Origin: Arthrobacter sp. Edens01
GTDB lineage: Bacteria; Actinomycetota; Actinomycetes; Actinomycetales; Micrococcaceae
Direction of reading: 5' to 3'
NCBI RefSeq assembly: GCF_001307035.1
Contig: NZ_LKIU01000002.1
Coordinates: 231,088 to 295,087, forward strand
Length of the DNA stretch: 64,000 nucleotides
In this document: one piece after another, positions 41,963-50,519 of the stretch
Numbering within the stretch: position 1 is the stretch's first letter
Layout: every line of letters starts with the position of its first letter
The notes under the pieces: generated by a model
The model's database searches: none
What the model was told of the DNA's origin: nothing
Seen by the model: only the letters and a program-made list of their open reading frames with translations
Made by a program: the position numbers and the translations under genes

Positions 41963-42814
41963 ATGACCCAGACCCACCCGCAGACTCCCGATGACTGGAT
42001 AGAGCTGGCGCCGCGCACTTATGTGCGGGCAAGCCCGGGCTGGGGAATGAACTCCGGGCTGGTTATCGGCGAGGAACGGGCGCTGCTGGTGGATACGGGT
42101 GCCGGACCGGCCCAGGCCAAGGCGCTGCTCGACGGCGTCCGGAAGCTGACCAGCCTGCCGGTCATCGCGGTTAACACCCATGCCCACTTCGACCACTTCT
42201 TCGGCAACGCCTACCTGATGGACAACGGTGTTGAAGAGATCTGGGCAACCAGCGCCTGCGTCGGGACCATTACGGCAACAGGTGAGGAGCAGCGTTCCGC
42301 TGTTGCCGTCGTCGAACCGGGCATGGCAGCCGGGACCGGCCCGGGTACGGCCATAGCCGCACCCACCAGGCTGGTTGAGGGGGCACCCGTGGACCTGGAC
42401 CTCGGCGGGATTTCCGTGACCCTGTTCCATCTGGGCCGCGGCCACACCGACCATGACCTTCTGGTGGGTGCCGGCGACGTGCTTTTCGCCGGAGACCTGG
42501 TGGAACAGGGCGCAGACCCGAATTTCGGAGACTCCTACCCGAAGGAGTGGATCCGCACGCTGGGCAAGATCGTTGCGCTGGAAGACCTTTACGGAACCGT
42601 GGTTCCCGGGCACGGAAAACCGGTGGACATGGACTTCGTGACCACCCAGATGAACAAGATGCGCACCGCCGTTGCCGTGACCCGCAGTGCCATGGACCAG
42701 GCCTCCACGGACATGACCAAGGCCGTGCCGATCCTGCCCTACGGGCCCGAACAGTCCCGGGCCCTGCTGATGCGCCTGCGTACCCTGGCCCGCTGGAAGT
42801 GGCTGAAGCAATAG
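41963..42814 (+). CDS. Metallo-beta-lactamase-fold hydrolase
   Basis: Protein of 283 residues. NTHAHFDHFFGNAYL is the HxHxDH zinc motif, GRGHTDHDLLV holds a further His/Asp, and VVPGHGKPVDMDFV the last His. It resembles the cyclase/glyoxalase-II-like branch used on many substrates; the specific reaction is unknown. AAGGACGG precedes the ATG. It overlaps the downstream transporter by about 16 bases, suggesting joint expression. Confidence 0.85.
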   Translation: MTQTHPQTPDDWIELAPRTYVRASPGWGMNSGLVIGEERALLVDTGAGPAQAKALLDGVRKLTSLPVIAVNTHAHFDHFFGNAYLMDNGVEEIWATSACVGTITATGEEQRSAVAVVEPGMAAGTGPGTAIAAPTRLVEGAPVDLDLGGISVTLFHLGRGHTDHDLLVGAGDVLFAGDLVEQGADPNFGDSYPKEWIRTLGKIVALEDLYGTVVPGHGKPVDMDFVTTQMNKMRTAVAVTRSAMDQASTDMTKAVPILPYGPEQSRALLMRLRTLARWKWLKQ

Positions 42815-44031
42815 ATACCTTCAGTCTGCGCGGTATCGCCGTACCGGCCTTCGGGCCAACGGTGCTGTACGGAACGGCGATCGGGGCGATCCTTCCCGTC
42901 GTAGCCCTGACCGCCCGCGACCTCGGTGCCACAGTGGCGCTGGCTGCCGCGATTGTCACCCTGACCGGCATCGGTTCTCTCCTGACCAACGTTCCGGCGA
43001 CGCTGGTTACCACCCGCTTCGGGGAGAAATGGGCGCTGGTGGGCGCGGCAGCCTGGTGCGCAGCTGCCATGGTTCTGGCAGCTTCAGTGCCCGTGCTCTG
43101 GGTCTTCGCCGTCGCCGTTTTTATGGTCGGCATGGCGGGAGCCGTGTTCGGGCTGGCCCGGCAAAGCTACGTCACTGAAGCCGTTCCGCTGCACTACCGG
43201 GCACGTGCGCTTTCCACTCTGGGCGGATCCAACCGGATCGGTGTCTTTATCGGTCCGTTCGCTGCCGCCGGGGTGATGTCCTTCGCCGGAACTCCAGGCG
43301 CCTACTGGGTAGGTGCTGTGGCCGCCCTGGGTGCGGGACTGCTGAGCCTGACCGTTCCAGACCTGAGCGTGCGCGGGCCAGGCCACGGAAACTGGGCCTC
43401 GCGCAGTGAGGAGCTGGAGGAAGCGGTCGACGCCGTGGCCGCGCCCACCATCAGGTCCATTCTCCGCAGCCACTCACATGTTTTCGGCACAGTGGGGATC
43501 GGGGTGCTGCTGATTGCGGCGGTTCGGGCCACCCGGCAGGCCGTCATTCCGCTGTGGGCCCAGCACCTGGGCATCGATCCTGCCCAGACCGCGCTGATCT
43601 ACGGCATTTCCGCCGGCATCGACATGCTGATCTTCTATCCGGCCGGACGGGTCATGGACCTGCGCGGACGCCGGGCAGTGGCGGTGCCCTGCATGCTGCT
43701 GATGGCTGCAGGGCTTGGCCTGCTGCCGCTCACGTCATCTCCGCTGCAGCTGCTGCTGGCGGCCCTGCTCATCGGTTTCGGCAACGGAATCGGATCCGGA
43801 ATCGTGATGACGCTGGGCGCGGATTTCTCTCCGCAGCCGGGCCGGCCGCAGTTTCTGGGGCTGTGGCGGCTGCTCTCGGACATTGGGATTCTCAGCGGGC
43901 CGGGACTGCTGTCCCTGGTCACCGCGCTTATCTCGCTTTCCGCCGGAATTGCCGCGACCGCGGTGATGGGTCTTGCCGGTGCCGCCGTGCTGTGGCGGTA
44001 CGTTCCGAAGGGACGCCGGACCGGCCCCTAG
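42799..44031 (+). CDS. Major facilitator superfamily transporter
   Basis: Membrane protein of about 410 residues with 11-12 hydrophobic segments (VLYGTAIGAILPVVALTARD, VFAVAVFMVGMAGAVFGLAR, IGVLLIAAVRATRQAVIPLW). The helix 2-3 and 8-9 loop signature shows as YPAGRVMDLRGRRAVAVP. Likely drug or metabolite efflux, substrate unknown. No ATG lies near the N-terminus; GTG 42799 is chosen because it starts just before the first membrane segment and overlaps the hydrolase stop. The stop overlaps the convergent PAP2 gene by four bases. Confidence 0.83.
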   Translation: MAEAIDTFSLRGIAVPAFGPTVLYGTAIGAILPVVALTARDLGATVALAAAIVTLTGIGSLLTNVPATLVTTRFGEKWALVGAAAWCAAAMVLAASVPVLWVFAVAVFMVGMAGAVFGLARQSYVTEAVPLHYRARALSTLGGSNRIGVFIGPFAAAGVMSFAGTPGAYWVGAVAALGAGLLSLTVPDLSVRGPGHGNWASRSEELEEAVDAVAAPTIRSILRSHSHVFGTVGIGVLLIAAVRATRQAVIPLWAQHLGIDPAQTALIYGISAGIDMLIFYPAGRVMDLRGRRAVAVPCMLLMAAGLGLLPLTSSPLQLLLAALLIGFGNGIGSGIVMTLGADFSPQPGRPQFLGLWRLLSDIGILSGPGLLSLVTALISLSAGIAATAVMGLAGAAVLWRYVPKGRRTGP

Positions 44032-44927
44032 CGGTCCCCGGCCTGCTGGGTGAACAGCCAGGAGCCAAGGGCCGCGATCATATACCCCACGCCGAGGATC
44101 AGGCTCAGTCCGCACCAGAAGTACAGTGGACGGCCGTCCAGCCCAGCCACGCCTGCGCCCCAGCGGGCATAGGCATACAGGGCAGCTGAAAGGGCCAGGA
44201 AGAACATGCCTCCCGCTGCGGACAGACCGGTCCAGAGCCGTCCGCCCGCGCCGCGGCTGCCCGGGGGGAGGGTGTTCCAGTCCTGGTTGGTCCGCATCAT
44301 CACCAGGCCCCCCACCAGCGTGCAGGCGGCAACAACAAAAAAGGCTGCAACGACGTCGGCGGGCCTGTGCCAGAGATTGAAGAACGTTGCCGTGCCGGCC
44401 AGGACGGCGTAGGTGCCGCCCAGGACTGCGGTCAGCGGCCGCCACCGCGGGGAAGAGACCAGAAAGACAGCTGCCATGGCGGAGGCAGCCATGGTGGTGT
44501 GTCCGGAGGGAAGGGAATTGAACGCGAGCGTGGCGACACCGCGGTCCGGACGGTCCAGCAGCAGGTTCTTCAGCAGTTGCGTCACCAGGTTGGCACCGGC
44601 CATGGTGGCGATGGCAATGACGGCAGGGGAGAGGCGCCTGCGGTAAATCGTGACGCCGGCGATTACCGCCAGCGCAATGAACACGGATGCCAGCGGAAGG
44701 CTGTCCAGGATCTGCAGCGACGGGACGCGGGTCCCCGGTGCCACCAGCTCCGCCTCGCGCCAGGCGGATTCGTCTGCCGCCTGGCCCGTAGTGGTTCGGA
44801 CGAAGCCAAAGTACGTTACTGCCGCGCCCGCTGCCGCCAGCAGTGCCGCGAAAAGAAAGAGTGCGGGGTTGTGCCCGGCCGGCCGCCGCACGGGCTGCCG
44901 CTTGTTCAGGAGATTGCGCGTATCCAT
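44028..44927 (-). CDS. PAP2-family membrane phosphatase
   Basis: Integral membrane protein of 299 residues. The three phosphatase motifs are KNLLLDRPDRG (KX6RP-like), SLPSGHTTMAASAM (PSGH) and NLWHRPADVVAAF (with catalytic His). After motif 3 come further membrane helices (LVGGLVMMRTNQ and the C-terminal third). Probable role: dephosphorylation of a lipid phosphate such as undecaprenyl pyrophosphate or phosphatidate; the substrate is not determined. The start at 44927 is preceded by GAGGGG directly at the codon, so initiation is uncertain. Confidence 0.85.
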   Translation of the reverse strand: MDTRNLLNKRQPVRRPAGHNPALFLFAALLAAAGAAVTYFGFVRTTTGQAADESAWREAELVAPGTRVPSLQILDSLPLASVFIALAVIAGVTIYRRRLSPAVIAIATMAGANLVTQLLKNLLLDRPDRGVATLAFNSLPSGHTTMAASAMAAVFLVSSPRWRPLTAVLGGTYAVLAGTATFFNLWHRPADVVAAFFVVAACTLVGGLVMMRTNQDWNTLPPGSRGAGGRLWTGLSAAGGMFFLALSAALYAYARWGAGVAGLDGRPLYFWCGLSLILGVGYMIAALGSWLFTQQAGDR

Positions 44928-44987
44928 CCCCTCAAGCGTGCCATAGGTCCTTGCCGGTTTGCTGTGAATAGCCGCCGTGCAGGCCAT

Positions 44988-44993
44988 TAGGCT
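44988..44993 (+). promoter_or_regulatory. -10 box TAGGCT of a leaderless menC promoter
   Basis: TAGGCT, then GGAACT, then GTG at 45000. The six-base gap marks a leaderless start and supports GTG 45000 as the menC initiation codon. Confidence 0.62.
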
Positions 44994-44999
44994 GGAACT

Positions 45000-46013
45000 G
45001 TGGAACCAAATCCTTATCCCGGCCTTCCTGTCCTGCGTGACGGGGCGCACGTTGTGTCCCTTCCCATGCGCGTGAAGTTTCGCGGAATCCTCCACCGTGA
45101 GGCCCTGGTGCTGCAGGGACCCGCTGGCTGGGGAGAGTTCTCGCCCTTCCCCGAGTATGACGACGACGAAGCGGTTCCGTGGCTGGCCTCAGCCGTCAAA
45201 TCTGCCTGGGAACCGTTTCCGCAGCCGGTCCGCAGCAGCGTTCCGGTCAACGCAACGGTCCCCGCAGTGGCAGCGGACCAGGTGGAGAAAGTCCTGGCCC
45301 GGTTCGGAGCCGTGCCCGCCGTGAAGGTGAAAGTGGCCGAGCGGGGCCAGATACTGGCCAACGATCTTGAGCGGGTCTCCGAAGTGCGGCGGCTGCTTCC
45401 GGACGCGGGGATCAAGGTAGACGCGAACGGCGGCTGGAGCGTGGAGGAGGCCGTTCATGCCCTGACCCTGCTCTCGGAGTACGGCCTCGAATATGCGGAA
45501 CAGCCGGCTGCGGACATTCCCGGCCTGCGCGCGGTTCGCCTGGAGCTGGCACGCCGTCAGATCCCGGTTCCGGTGGCGGCAGATGAGTCTGTGCGCAAGG
45601 AATCGGATCCTTTGCTGGTGGCGAGGGAGGACGCCGCGGATCTGCTGGTGGTTAAGGTGTCGCCGCTGGGCGGGGTGGCCCGGGCACTGGAAGTAGTGGC
45701 AGAGGCCGGTCTTCCCGCCGTCGTAAGCTCCGCACTGGATACCTCGGTGGGCATCCGGGCCGGTGTTGCGCTGGCCGCAGCCCTGCCTGAACTTCCGTTT
45801 GCCTGCGGACTGGGGACACTCTCCCTCATGGAAGGTGACGTTTCGGATCAACCCCTGCTGCCCGACGGCGGGGCGCTGGCAGTGCGCGACGCACCAGTTA
45901 ATCCGGACCTGCTGGAACGTTACGCGGCCGCCCCGGACCGGCAGCAGTGGTGGCTGGAACGGCTGGAGCGGGTGTACTCGAAACTGGCCTTGGCCCCGGA
46001 AACCGGACGCTGA
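45000..46013 (+). CDS. menC: o-Succinylbenzoate synthase
   Basis: Enolase-superfamily enzyme of 337 residues that dehydrates SHCHC to o-succinylbenzoate in menaquinone synthesis. The acid/base Lys is in AVKVKVAERGQ. Metal ligands lie in IKVDANGGWS, LEYAEQPA and VAADESVRKE, and the second Lys is in LVVKVSPLGG. AVVSSALDTSVGIRAGVALA is a further family block. It is the actinobacterial short form. It precedes menD by 113 bases on the same strand, but each has its own -10 box. Confidence 0.92.
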   Translation: MEPNPYPGLPVLRDGAHVVSLPMRVKFRGILHREALVLQGPAGWGEFSPFPEYDDDEAVPWLASAVKSAWEPFPQPVRSSVPVNATVPAVAADQVEKVLARFGAVPAVKVKVAERGQILANDLERVSEVRRLLPDAGIKVDANGGWSVEEAVHALTLLSEYGLEYAEQPAADIPGLRAVRLELARRQIPVPVAADESVRKESDPLLVAREDAADLLVVKVSPLGGVARALEVVAEAGLPAVVSSALDTSVGIRAGVALAAALPELPFACGLGTLSLMEGDVSDQPLLPDGGALAVRDAPVNPDLLERYAAAPDRQQWWLERLERVYSKLALAPETGR

Positions 46014-46114
46014 GGATCTATCGCCCGGCGCTCACTGTGCCGGACAGTCAGCCGGGTCAGGCAGGCCAATAGCCAATTCGCGCTTCCGGACCGCACGCTC
46101 CGGATGCCGAACCC

Positions 46115-46120
46115 TAGGAT
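46115..46120 (+). promoter_or_regulatory. -10 box TAGGAT of a leaderless menD promoter
   Basis: TAGGAT is followed by GGAGAG and GTG at 46127. GGAGAG touches the start codon, too close to act as a Shine-Dalgarno, so leaderless initiation is favoured. Confidence 0.6.
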
Positions 46121-46126
46121 GGAGAG

Positions 46127-47854
46127 GTGACCGGATCCTCGAAGTCCCCCAGCCAGAACTCCTCCGCCAGCCCTTCGGGGCAGGGCGCAGGAAACAGCCT
46201 GAGCTCCCTCCAGTCGGCCCGCTCTGCCATTCGGGCACTGGCCCGCGCCGGAGTGCGGGACGTGGTGCTGGCACCGGGCTCCCGCAGTGCACCTCTGGCC
46301 TACGCCCTGGCCGAAGCGCAGACGCAGGGACTCGTCCAGGTCCATGTCCGCATTGATGAACGCGTTGCCGGCTTTACTGCCCTGGGTCTCGCGCGCGGCG
46401 GCGCACGCCCGGCAGCCGTAGTAACGACGTCGGGCACAGCCGTAGGTGAACTGGTTCCGGCGGTGATGGAAGCGCACCATGCAGGGATTGCGCTGGTGGT
46501 TCTCTCCGCTGACCGTCCCGCTGAACTCCACGGTACCGGCGCCAACCAGACCACGGTGCAGGACGGAATCTTCGGGCGCTTCCCGGCCGCCCAAGCCAAC
46601 ATTGAAGCAGGCCTGGATCCGCAGGGTGCCATCGCAGAGGCCTTCGCGAAAGTGGGCGGCCCGTCACCCTACGGTCCCGTCCACATCAACCTCCAGTTCC
46701 GTGATCCCCTCATTCCCACGGAGGCGGATGCCTTGGGGGCTGCAGAGGCGGGCCCGGTTGAGGCACTGGCAGCAGCCGAGGAAGCGGCCCCGGGAGCACT
46801 GGCGGATCTGGGCGGCGTGCACCGGACCGTGGTTGTTGCCGGCGACGGCGCCGGGGAAATAGCAGCTATCTTTGCCCGGCGTGCCGGACTGCCGCTGCTG
46901 GCTGAACCATCCTCGAACGCCCGGTTTGGCCCCAACTCAGTCACCGCCTACCGCCTGCTCCTGGCGGAGCTTGGTCCGCAGATTGAACGCGTGGTGGTCT
47001 TTGGCCGGCCCACGCTTTCCCGTCCGGTGTCCGCCCTGCTGGCCCGCCCGGACGTAGCGAAAGCCCTCTACGTTCCCCGTCCCGTGAACTGGTTTACACC
47101 CGGCAAACGGCCGGAAAAAGTCGTAACGGACCTTTCAGGGCTGCTCGCGTTTGCCGGCAGGGGAGCGCCGGGCTGGCTGAAGATGTGGCAGCGTGCCTCG
47201 GCCGCCGCAGAAACCGCAATCCACGCCGTGCTGGATGCCGAAAGCGAGTTGTCCGGCCTGCATGTGGCCCGGCTGGTCTGGGAGAACTCGGACGCCAACC
47301 TGGTGCTCGGATCCTCCAACACCATACGGGACGTTGACCTGGTGGCCGCGGGGCGCTGGCACCCGCTGGATGTCTATGCAAACCGTGGCCTGGCCGGCAT
47401 TGACGGCACTATCTCCACGGCGTCGGGCATTGCCCTGGCCAACGGAATTCCGACCCGGCTGCTGCTGGGGGACCTCACCTTCCTGCATGACGCCGGCGGG
47501 CTGCTGCTCGGCGACGGAGAGGCGGAGCCCGACCTGCAGCTGGTAGTGCTCAACGACGCCGGCGGGGGCATCTTCACCACGCTCGAACACGGAGAGCTGG
47601 GGGAACGCGAGGAATACCGCGACGTCGTCGAGCGCTTCTTCGGTACCCCGCACCGGGCCGACCTGAGAGCGCTGGCCGCCGGTTACGGAGTACGCCACCA
47701 GGCCCTGGACACGGCGGGGGAGCTCGACACCGCGCTGCGGGCCCCGGTGCGGGGCCGGTCCATCCTTGAAGTCAAAGTACAGCGGTCCGCCCTGCGCGCA
47801 CTGCACCGCCGGATCGAAGAAGCGGTGACCGGCGCCCTTCCTGCAGCTCCCTAA
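46127..47854 (+). CDS. menD: SEPHCHC synthase (menaquinone biosynthesis MenD)
   Basis: Thiamine-diphosphate enzyme of 575 residues that adds succinate semialdehyde (from 2-oxoglutarate) to isochorismate. Family blocks: VLAPGSRSAPLAYALAEA near residue 45, HVRIDERVAGFTALGLARGG, VVTTSGTAVGELVPAV, SADRPAELHGTGANQT, and late NDAGGGIFTTLEHGE. Together with menF, which makes isochorismate, and menC, it covers the first committed steps. A GNRA-loop terminator follows. Confidence 0.94.
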   Translation: MTGSSKSPSQNSSASPSGQGAGNSLSSLQSARSAIRALARAGVRDVVLAPGSRSAPLAYALAEAQTQGLVQVHVRIDERVAGFTALGLARGGARPAAVVTTSGTAVGELVPAVMEAHHAGIALVVLSADRPAELHGTGANQTTVQDGIFGRFPAAQANIEAGLDPQGAIAEAFAKVGGPSPYGPVHINLQFRDPLIPTEADALGAAEAGPVEALAAAEEAAPGALADLGGVHRTVVVAGDGAGEIAAIFARRAGLPLLAEPSSNARFGPNSVTAYRLLLAELGPQIERVVVFGRPTLSRPVSALLARPDVAKALYVPRPVNWFTPGKRPEKVVTDLSGLLAFAGRGAPGWLKMWQRASAAAETAIHAVLDAESELSGLHVARLVWENSDANLVLGSSNTIRDVDLVAAGRWHPLDVYANRGLAGIDGTISTASGIALANGIPTRLLLGDLTFLHDAGGLLLGDGEAEPDLQLVVLNDAGGGIFTTLEHGELGEREEYRDVVERFFGTPHRADLRALAAGYGVRHQALDTAGELDTALRAPVRGRSILEVKVQRSALRALHRRIEEAVTGALPAAP

Positions 47855-47867
47855 CGTACCCGGACGC

Positions 47868-47903
47868 AGCTGCGGCCTGCACCGGAAGGTGCAGGCCGCA
47901 GCT
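47868..47903. terminator. Bidirectional terminator with GGAA tetraloop
   Basis: AGCTGCGGCCTGCACC (47868-47883) pairs perfectly with 47888-47903 around the tetraloop GGAA, then CTTTG. It separates the convergent menD and ABC-transporter ATPase genes. Confidence 0.85.
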
Positions 47904-47923
47904 CTTTGTGCTGAATTCGGGTC

Positions 47924-48685
47924 CTAGAGGACCTTGGAGAGGAAGGAGCGGGTCCGCTCGTGCTGCGGATTGCCCAGCACGGTTTCGGGTGCACCCTGCT
48001 CCACAACCACGCCGCCGTCCATGAATACCACGCGGTCACCGACCTCGCGGGCAAAGCCCATCTCATGGGTCACCACCATCATGGTCATGCCCTCCTGGGC
48101 CAGCTGGCGCATGACTTCCAGGACGTCACCAACGAGCTCCGGGTCCAGTGCGGAAGTGGGCTCGTCAAAGAGCATCATGTCCGGATCCATGGACAGGGCC
48201 CGGGCAATCGCAACGCGCTGCTGCTGGCCGCCGGACAGCTGGGCGGGGAACGCCTTGGCGCGGTCGGCCAGGCCAACCTTTGCCAGGTTCTTCATGGCCG
48301 TCGCCTCAGCCTCGGCCTTGCCGCGCTTCTTGGCACGGCGCTGGGCCAGGGTCAGGTTCTGCAGCACATTCAGGTGCGGGAAGAGGTTGAACTGCTGGAA
48401 TACCATGCCGATCCGGGTGCGGACGGCATCCAGGTCCGTCTCCGGATCGGTGATGTCCGTGCCCTCGACCCGGATGGTTCCCGTTGTCGGTTCCTCGAGC
48501 CGGTTCACGCAGCGCAGCAGGGTGGACTTGCCGGAACCGGACGGACCGATCACGCAGACGACTTCGCCCTGGTTGACGTGGAAGTCGATGCCCTTGAGGA
48601 CCTCGTTGTCGCCGAAGGACTTGTGCAGGTTCCGGACTTCAATGGCGGGAGTGCCTGCGGACGGGGTAGGTACAGGTGTGCTCAC
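47924..48685 (-). CDS. Polar amino-acid ABC transporter ATP-binding protein
   Basis: ATPase of 253 residues of the GlnQ/HisP type that powers uptake of a polar amino acid. Walker [17 protein letters not shown]-loop region [18 protein letters not shown], signature [15 protein letters not shown], Walker [15 protein letters not shown], and the H-loop in [11 protein letters not shown]. It follows the permease gene by six bases. Substrate (glutamine, glutamate, cystine or other) cannot be decided from sequence. Confidence 0.92.
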   Translation of the reverse strand: MSTPVPTPSAGTPAIEVRNLHKSFGDNEVLKGIDFHVNQGEVVCVIGPSGSGKSTLLRCVNRLEEPTTGTIRVEGTDITDPETDLDAVRTRIGMVFQQFNLFPHLNVLQNLTLAQRRAKKRGKAEAEATAMKNLAKVGLADRAKAFPAQLSGGQQQRVAIARALSMDPDMMLFDEPTSALDPELVGDVLEVMRQLAQEGMTMMVVTHEMGFAREVGDRVVFMDGGVVVEQGAPETVLGNPQHERTRSFLSKVL

Positions 48686-48691
48686 GCTGGA

Positions 48692-49477
48692 TTACCGGCC
48701 TCTCTGGTTGTGGCGTTCGAGTTTGGCGACCAGCTGTGTCAGCGGCAGGGTAATGATCAGATACATGATCGCAGCCAGGACCAGGGGAGTGGAGTTGGCG
48801 TTCTGCGAGACCGCATCCCGCGCGAAGGTGGTCAGCTCCCGGTCCTGCATCGCCATGCCTGCGATGAACAGCAGCGAGGTGTCCTTGATCAGGATCACCA
48901 GCTCATTGGTCAGCGGCGGGGTGATGATGCGGAACGCCTGGGGCAGGGTCACGGAGACCATGGTCCACGCCGGGCCCATGCCCAGCGAGCGGGCCGCTTC
49001 GGTCTGTCCTGCGGGTACGGCCTGAATGCCTGCACGGATGGTCTCGGCAATGTAAGCGCCGGACACCATGATCAGGGCGATCAGGCCGGCTCCCGCGTTG
49101 CCTCCGGGCGGACGCCAGGAGAAAGCGATCGGGACGGCGAAGGCCATCGCGAAGATCACCAGCAGGGCGGGCAGGCCGCGGAAGATCTCGATGTAGACCG
49201 TTGCCGCCCAACGGTAGGGGCCCACCGGGGAGAGCTTCATCAGTGCCAGAATCAGGCCGAGGATCAGGCCGCCGATGAACGCGATGATCGTGTAGACGAC
49301 GGTGTTCTTGACGGCGACCGTGATGATGGTCGGGAAGGCCGCGCGGGCCACCTCCGGGTCGAAGAAGTTCACGCCGATGGCCTGCCAGTCGGCGAGCAGG
49401 ACTACGGCAACAACTGCCAGGACGAAGACGGCGTACAGGATGCCCCGGGTGAGGCGTCTGCGGGTGGACGGTTTCAA
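48692..49477 (-). CDS. Polar amino-acid ABC transporter permease
   Basis: Membrane protein of 261 residues with about five to six helices (ILYAVFVLAVVAVVLLADWQ, VVYTIIAFIGGLILGLILAL, LPALLVIFAMAFAVPIAF). The cytoplasmic EAA loop, QTEAARSLGMGPAWTMVSVT, contacts the ATPase. The HisM/GlnP family is clear. The upstream neighbour is a binding protein on the same strand with a hairpin between, which would favour binding-protein mRNA over permease mRNA. Confidence 0.92.
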   Translation of the reverse strand: MKPSTRRRLTRGILYAVFVLAVVAVVLLADWQAIGVNFFDPEVARAAFPTIITVAVKNTVVYTIIAFIGGLILGLILALMKLSPVGPYRWAATVYIEIFRGLPALLVIFAMAFAVPIAFSWRPPGGNAGAGLIALIMVSGAYIAETIRAGIQAVPAGQTEAARSLGMGPAWTMVSVTLPQAFRIITPPLTNELVILIKDTSLLFIAGMAMQDRELTTFARDAVSQNANSTPLVLAAIMYLIITLPLTQLVAKLERHNQRGR

Positions 49478-49502
49478 GTAAAGGCCTTCCGCGGAAGTTT
49501 AG

Positions 49503-49535
49503 GGCCGTCCCTGGCGGGATGTGCCAGGGACGGCC
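49503..49535 (-). other. Intercistronic hairpin, binding protein to permease
   Basis: GGCCGTCCCTGGC and GCCAGGGACGGCC form a perfect 13-bp stem with a 7-base loop in the 73-base gap between the binding-protein stop and the permease start. Such hairpins in ABC operons attenuate or stabilise mRNA so that the binding protein is made in excess. Confidence 0.7.
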
Positions 49536-49550
49536 GTGGGTCAGTCGGTG

Positions 49551-50333
49551 TTATTCGGTGAAGTACTCGTCGTAGATTTCCTGGTATTTGCCGTTGTCAC
49601 GCAGGGCGGCCAGCTGTTCGTTCACGCCGGATACGAGTTCTTCGCTCGCGTTCTTCGCCATGGCGAAACCGTAGGATTCGTCCGTCTCGAACTTCGCGGC
49701 GATGGTGAAGGCGCCCTCTTGGGTGTGGCCCAGGTTCACGGGGAGGTCCTGCAGCACGGCGTCGACGTTCCCTGCCTGCAGGGCGGGGAAGAGTTCGGCG
49801 TCCGAGGGGTAGGAGATGATCTCGGCGTCGGCAGCGTTGTCCCGGGCGTAGGCCTCGCCGGTGGTGCCCTGCTGGACCCCAACCTTCTTGCCGGCGAGGT
49901 CTTCGATGCCGGTGATGTCCGAGCCCTCGGGCACGAGGATGGACTGCAGCGAATCGTAATAGGGATCGGAGAACGTCAGGTTCTTCTGGCGTTCCTCGGT
50001 AATGGTCATGGCGCTGGCGCCCAGGTCGCACTGTCCGGCGGCCAGGACGGTGCCGCCCTGCAGGCCGTCAAAACCGACGTCCTGGATGGAGGCCTCAAGG
50101 CCCATGCCGGATGCGATTTCCTTGATGAGGTCCATGTCGAAGCCCACGTACTCGCCGTTTTCTTCGTATTCGAAGGGCGGGTAGGGAATGTCGGAGCAGA
50201 CGGTGAGTTTCCCATCGGAAACCAGGTTCATTCCCGAATCAGACGCGCTGTCGCTGCCGCCGCCGCAGGCGGAGAGGGCAAGTGCGGACAGTGCCGCAGC
50301 GGCCAGGACGGAGGATCGTGCTTTGTACGGCAT
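49551..50333 (-). CDS. Amino-acid ABC transporter substrate-binding lipoprotein 1
   Basis: Lipoprotein of 260 residues. The signal peptide ends in the lipobox LSACGGGSDS. SBP_bac_3 segments are DGKLTVCSDIPYPPFEYEEN, GEYVGFDMDLIKEIASGMGL, GKKVGVQQGTTGEAYARDN and the C-terminal GKYQEIYDEYFTE. It is about three-quarters identical by eye to the protein at 50520-51305, so the two are recent tandem duplicates. GAGAAGG lies upstream of ATG 50333; a 27-residue extension is rejected as it disrupts the signal peptide. Confidence 0.92.
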   Translation of the reverse strand: MPYKARSSVLAAAALSALALSACGGGSDSASDSGMNLVSDGKLTVCSDIPYPPFEYEENGEYVGFDMDLIKEIASGMGLEASIQDVGFDGLQGGTVLAAGQCDLGASAMTITEERQKNLTFSDPYYDSLQSILVPEGSDITGIEDLAGKKVGVQQGTTGEAYARDNAADAEIISYPSDAELFPALQAGNVDAVLQDLPVNLGHTQEGAFTIAAKFETDESYGFAMAKNASEELVSGVNEQLAALRDNGKYQEIYDEYFTE

Positions 50334-50467
50334 GGATTGGTACCTTCTCTTGGTGCCGGGCAGGACCGCCTGCGGTCCCGAACATTGTTGGTAAGCAGTC
50401 TCGATTGTACGCATCCATCACGTTTCGGGTGCCGCAGCTCACAGCGCGGGGCGTGCCCTTTACAACA

Positions 50468-50502
50468 GACGGCGCTGGCCTGTGAACAAGGCCGGCGCCG
50501 TC
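50468..50502 (-). other. Intercistronic hairpin between the tandem binding-protein genes
   Basis: GACGGCGCTGGCC and GGCCGGCGCCGTC form a 13-bp stem with one mismatch around a 9-base loop, 17 bases beyond the stop of the upstream binding-protein gene. It may end that transcript or limit read-through into the second copy. Confidence 0.65.
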
Positions 50503-50519
50503 ATGCAGCAGCAGATGGG

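Noticed and set aside
47960-49561. 533-codon plus-strand frame opposite the ABC ATPase and permease
   Set aside because: It is a shadow of the minus-strand genes, which have full Walker motifs and membrane helices.
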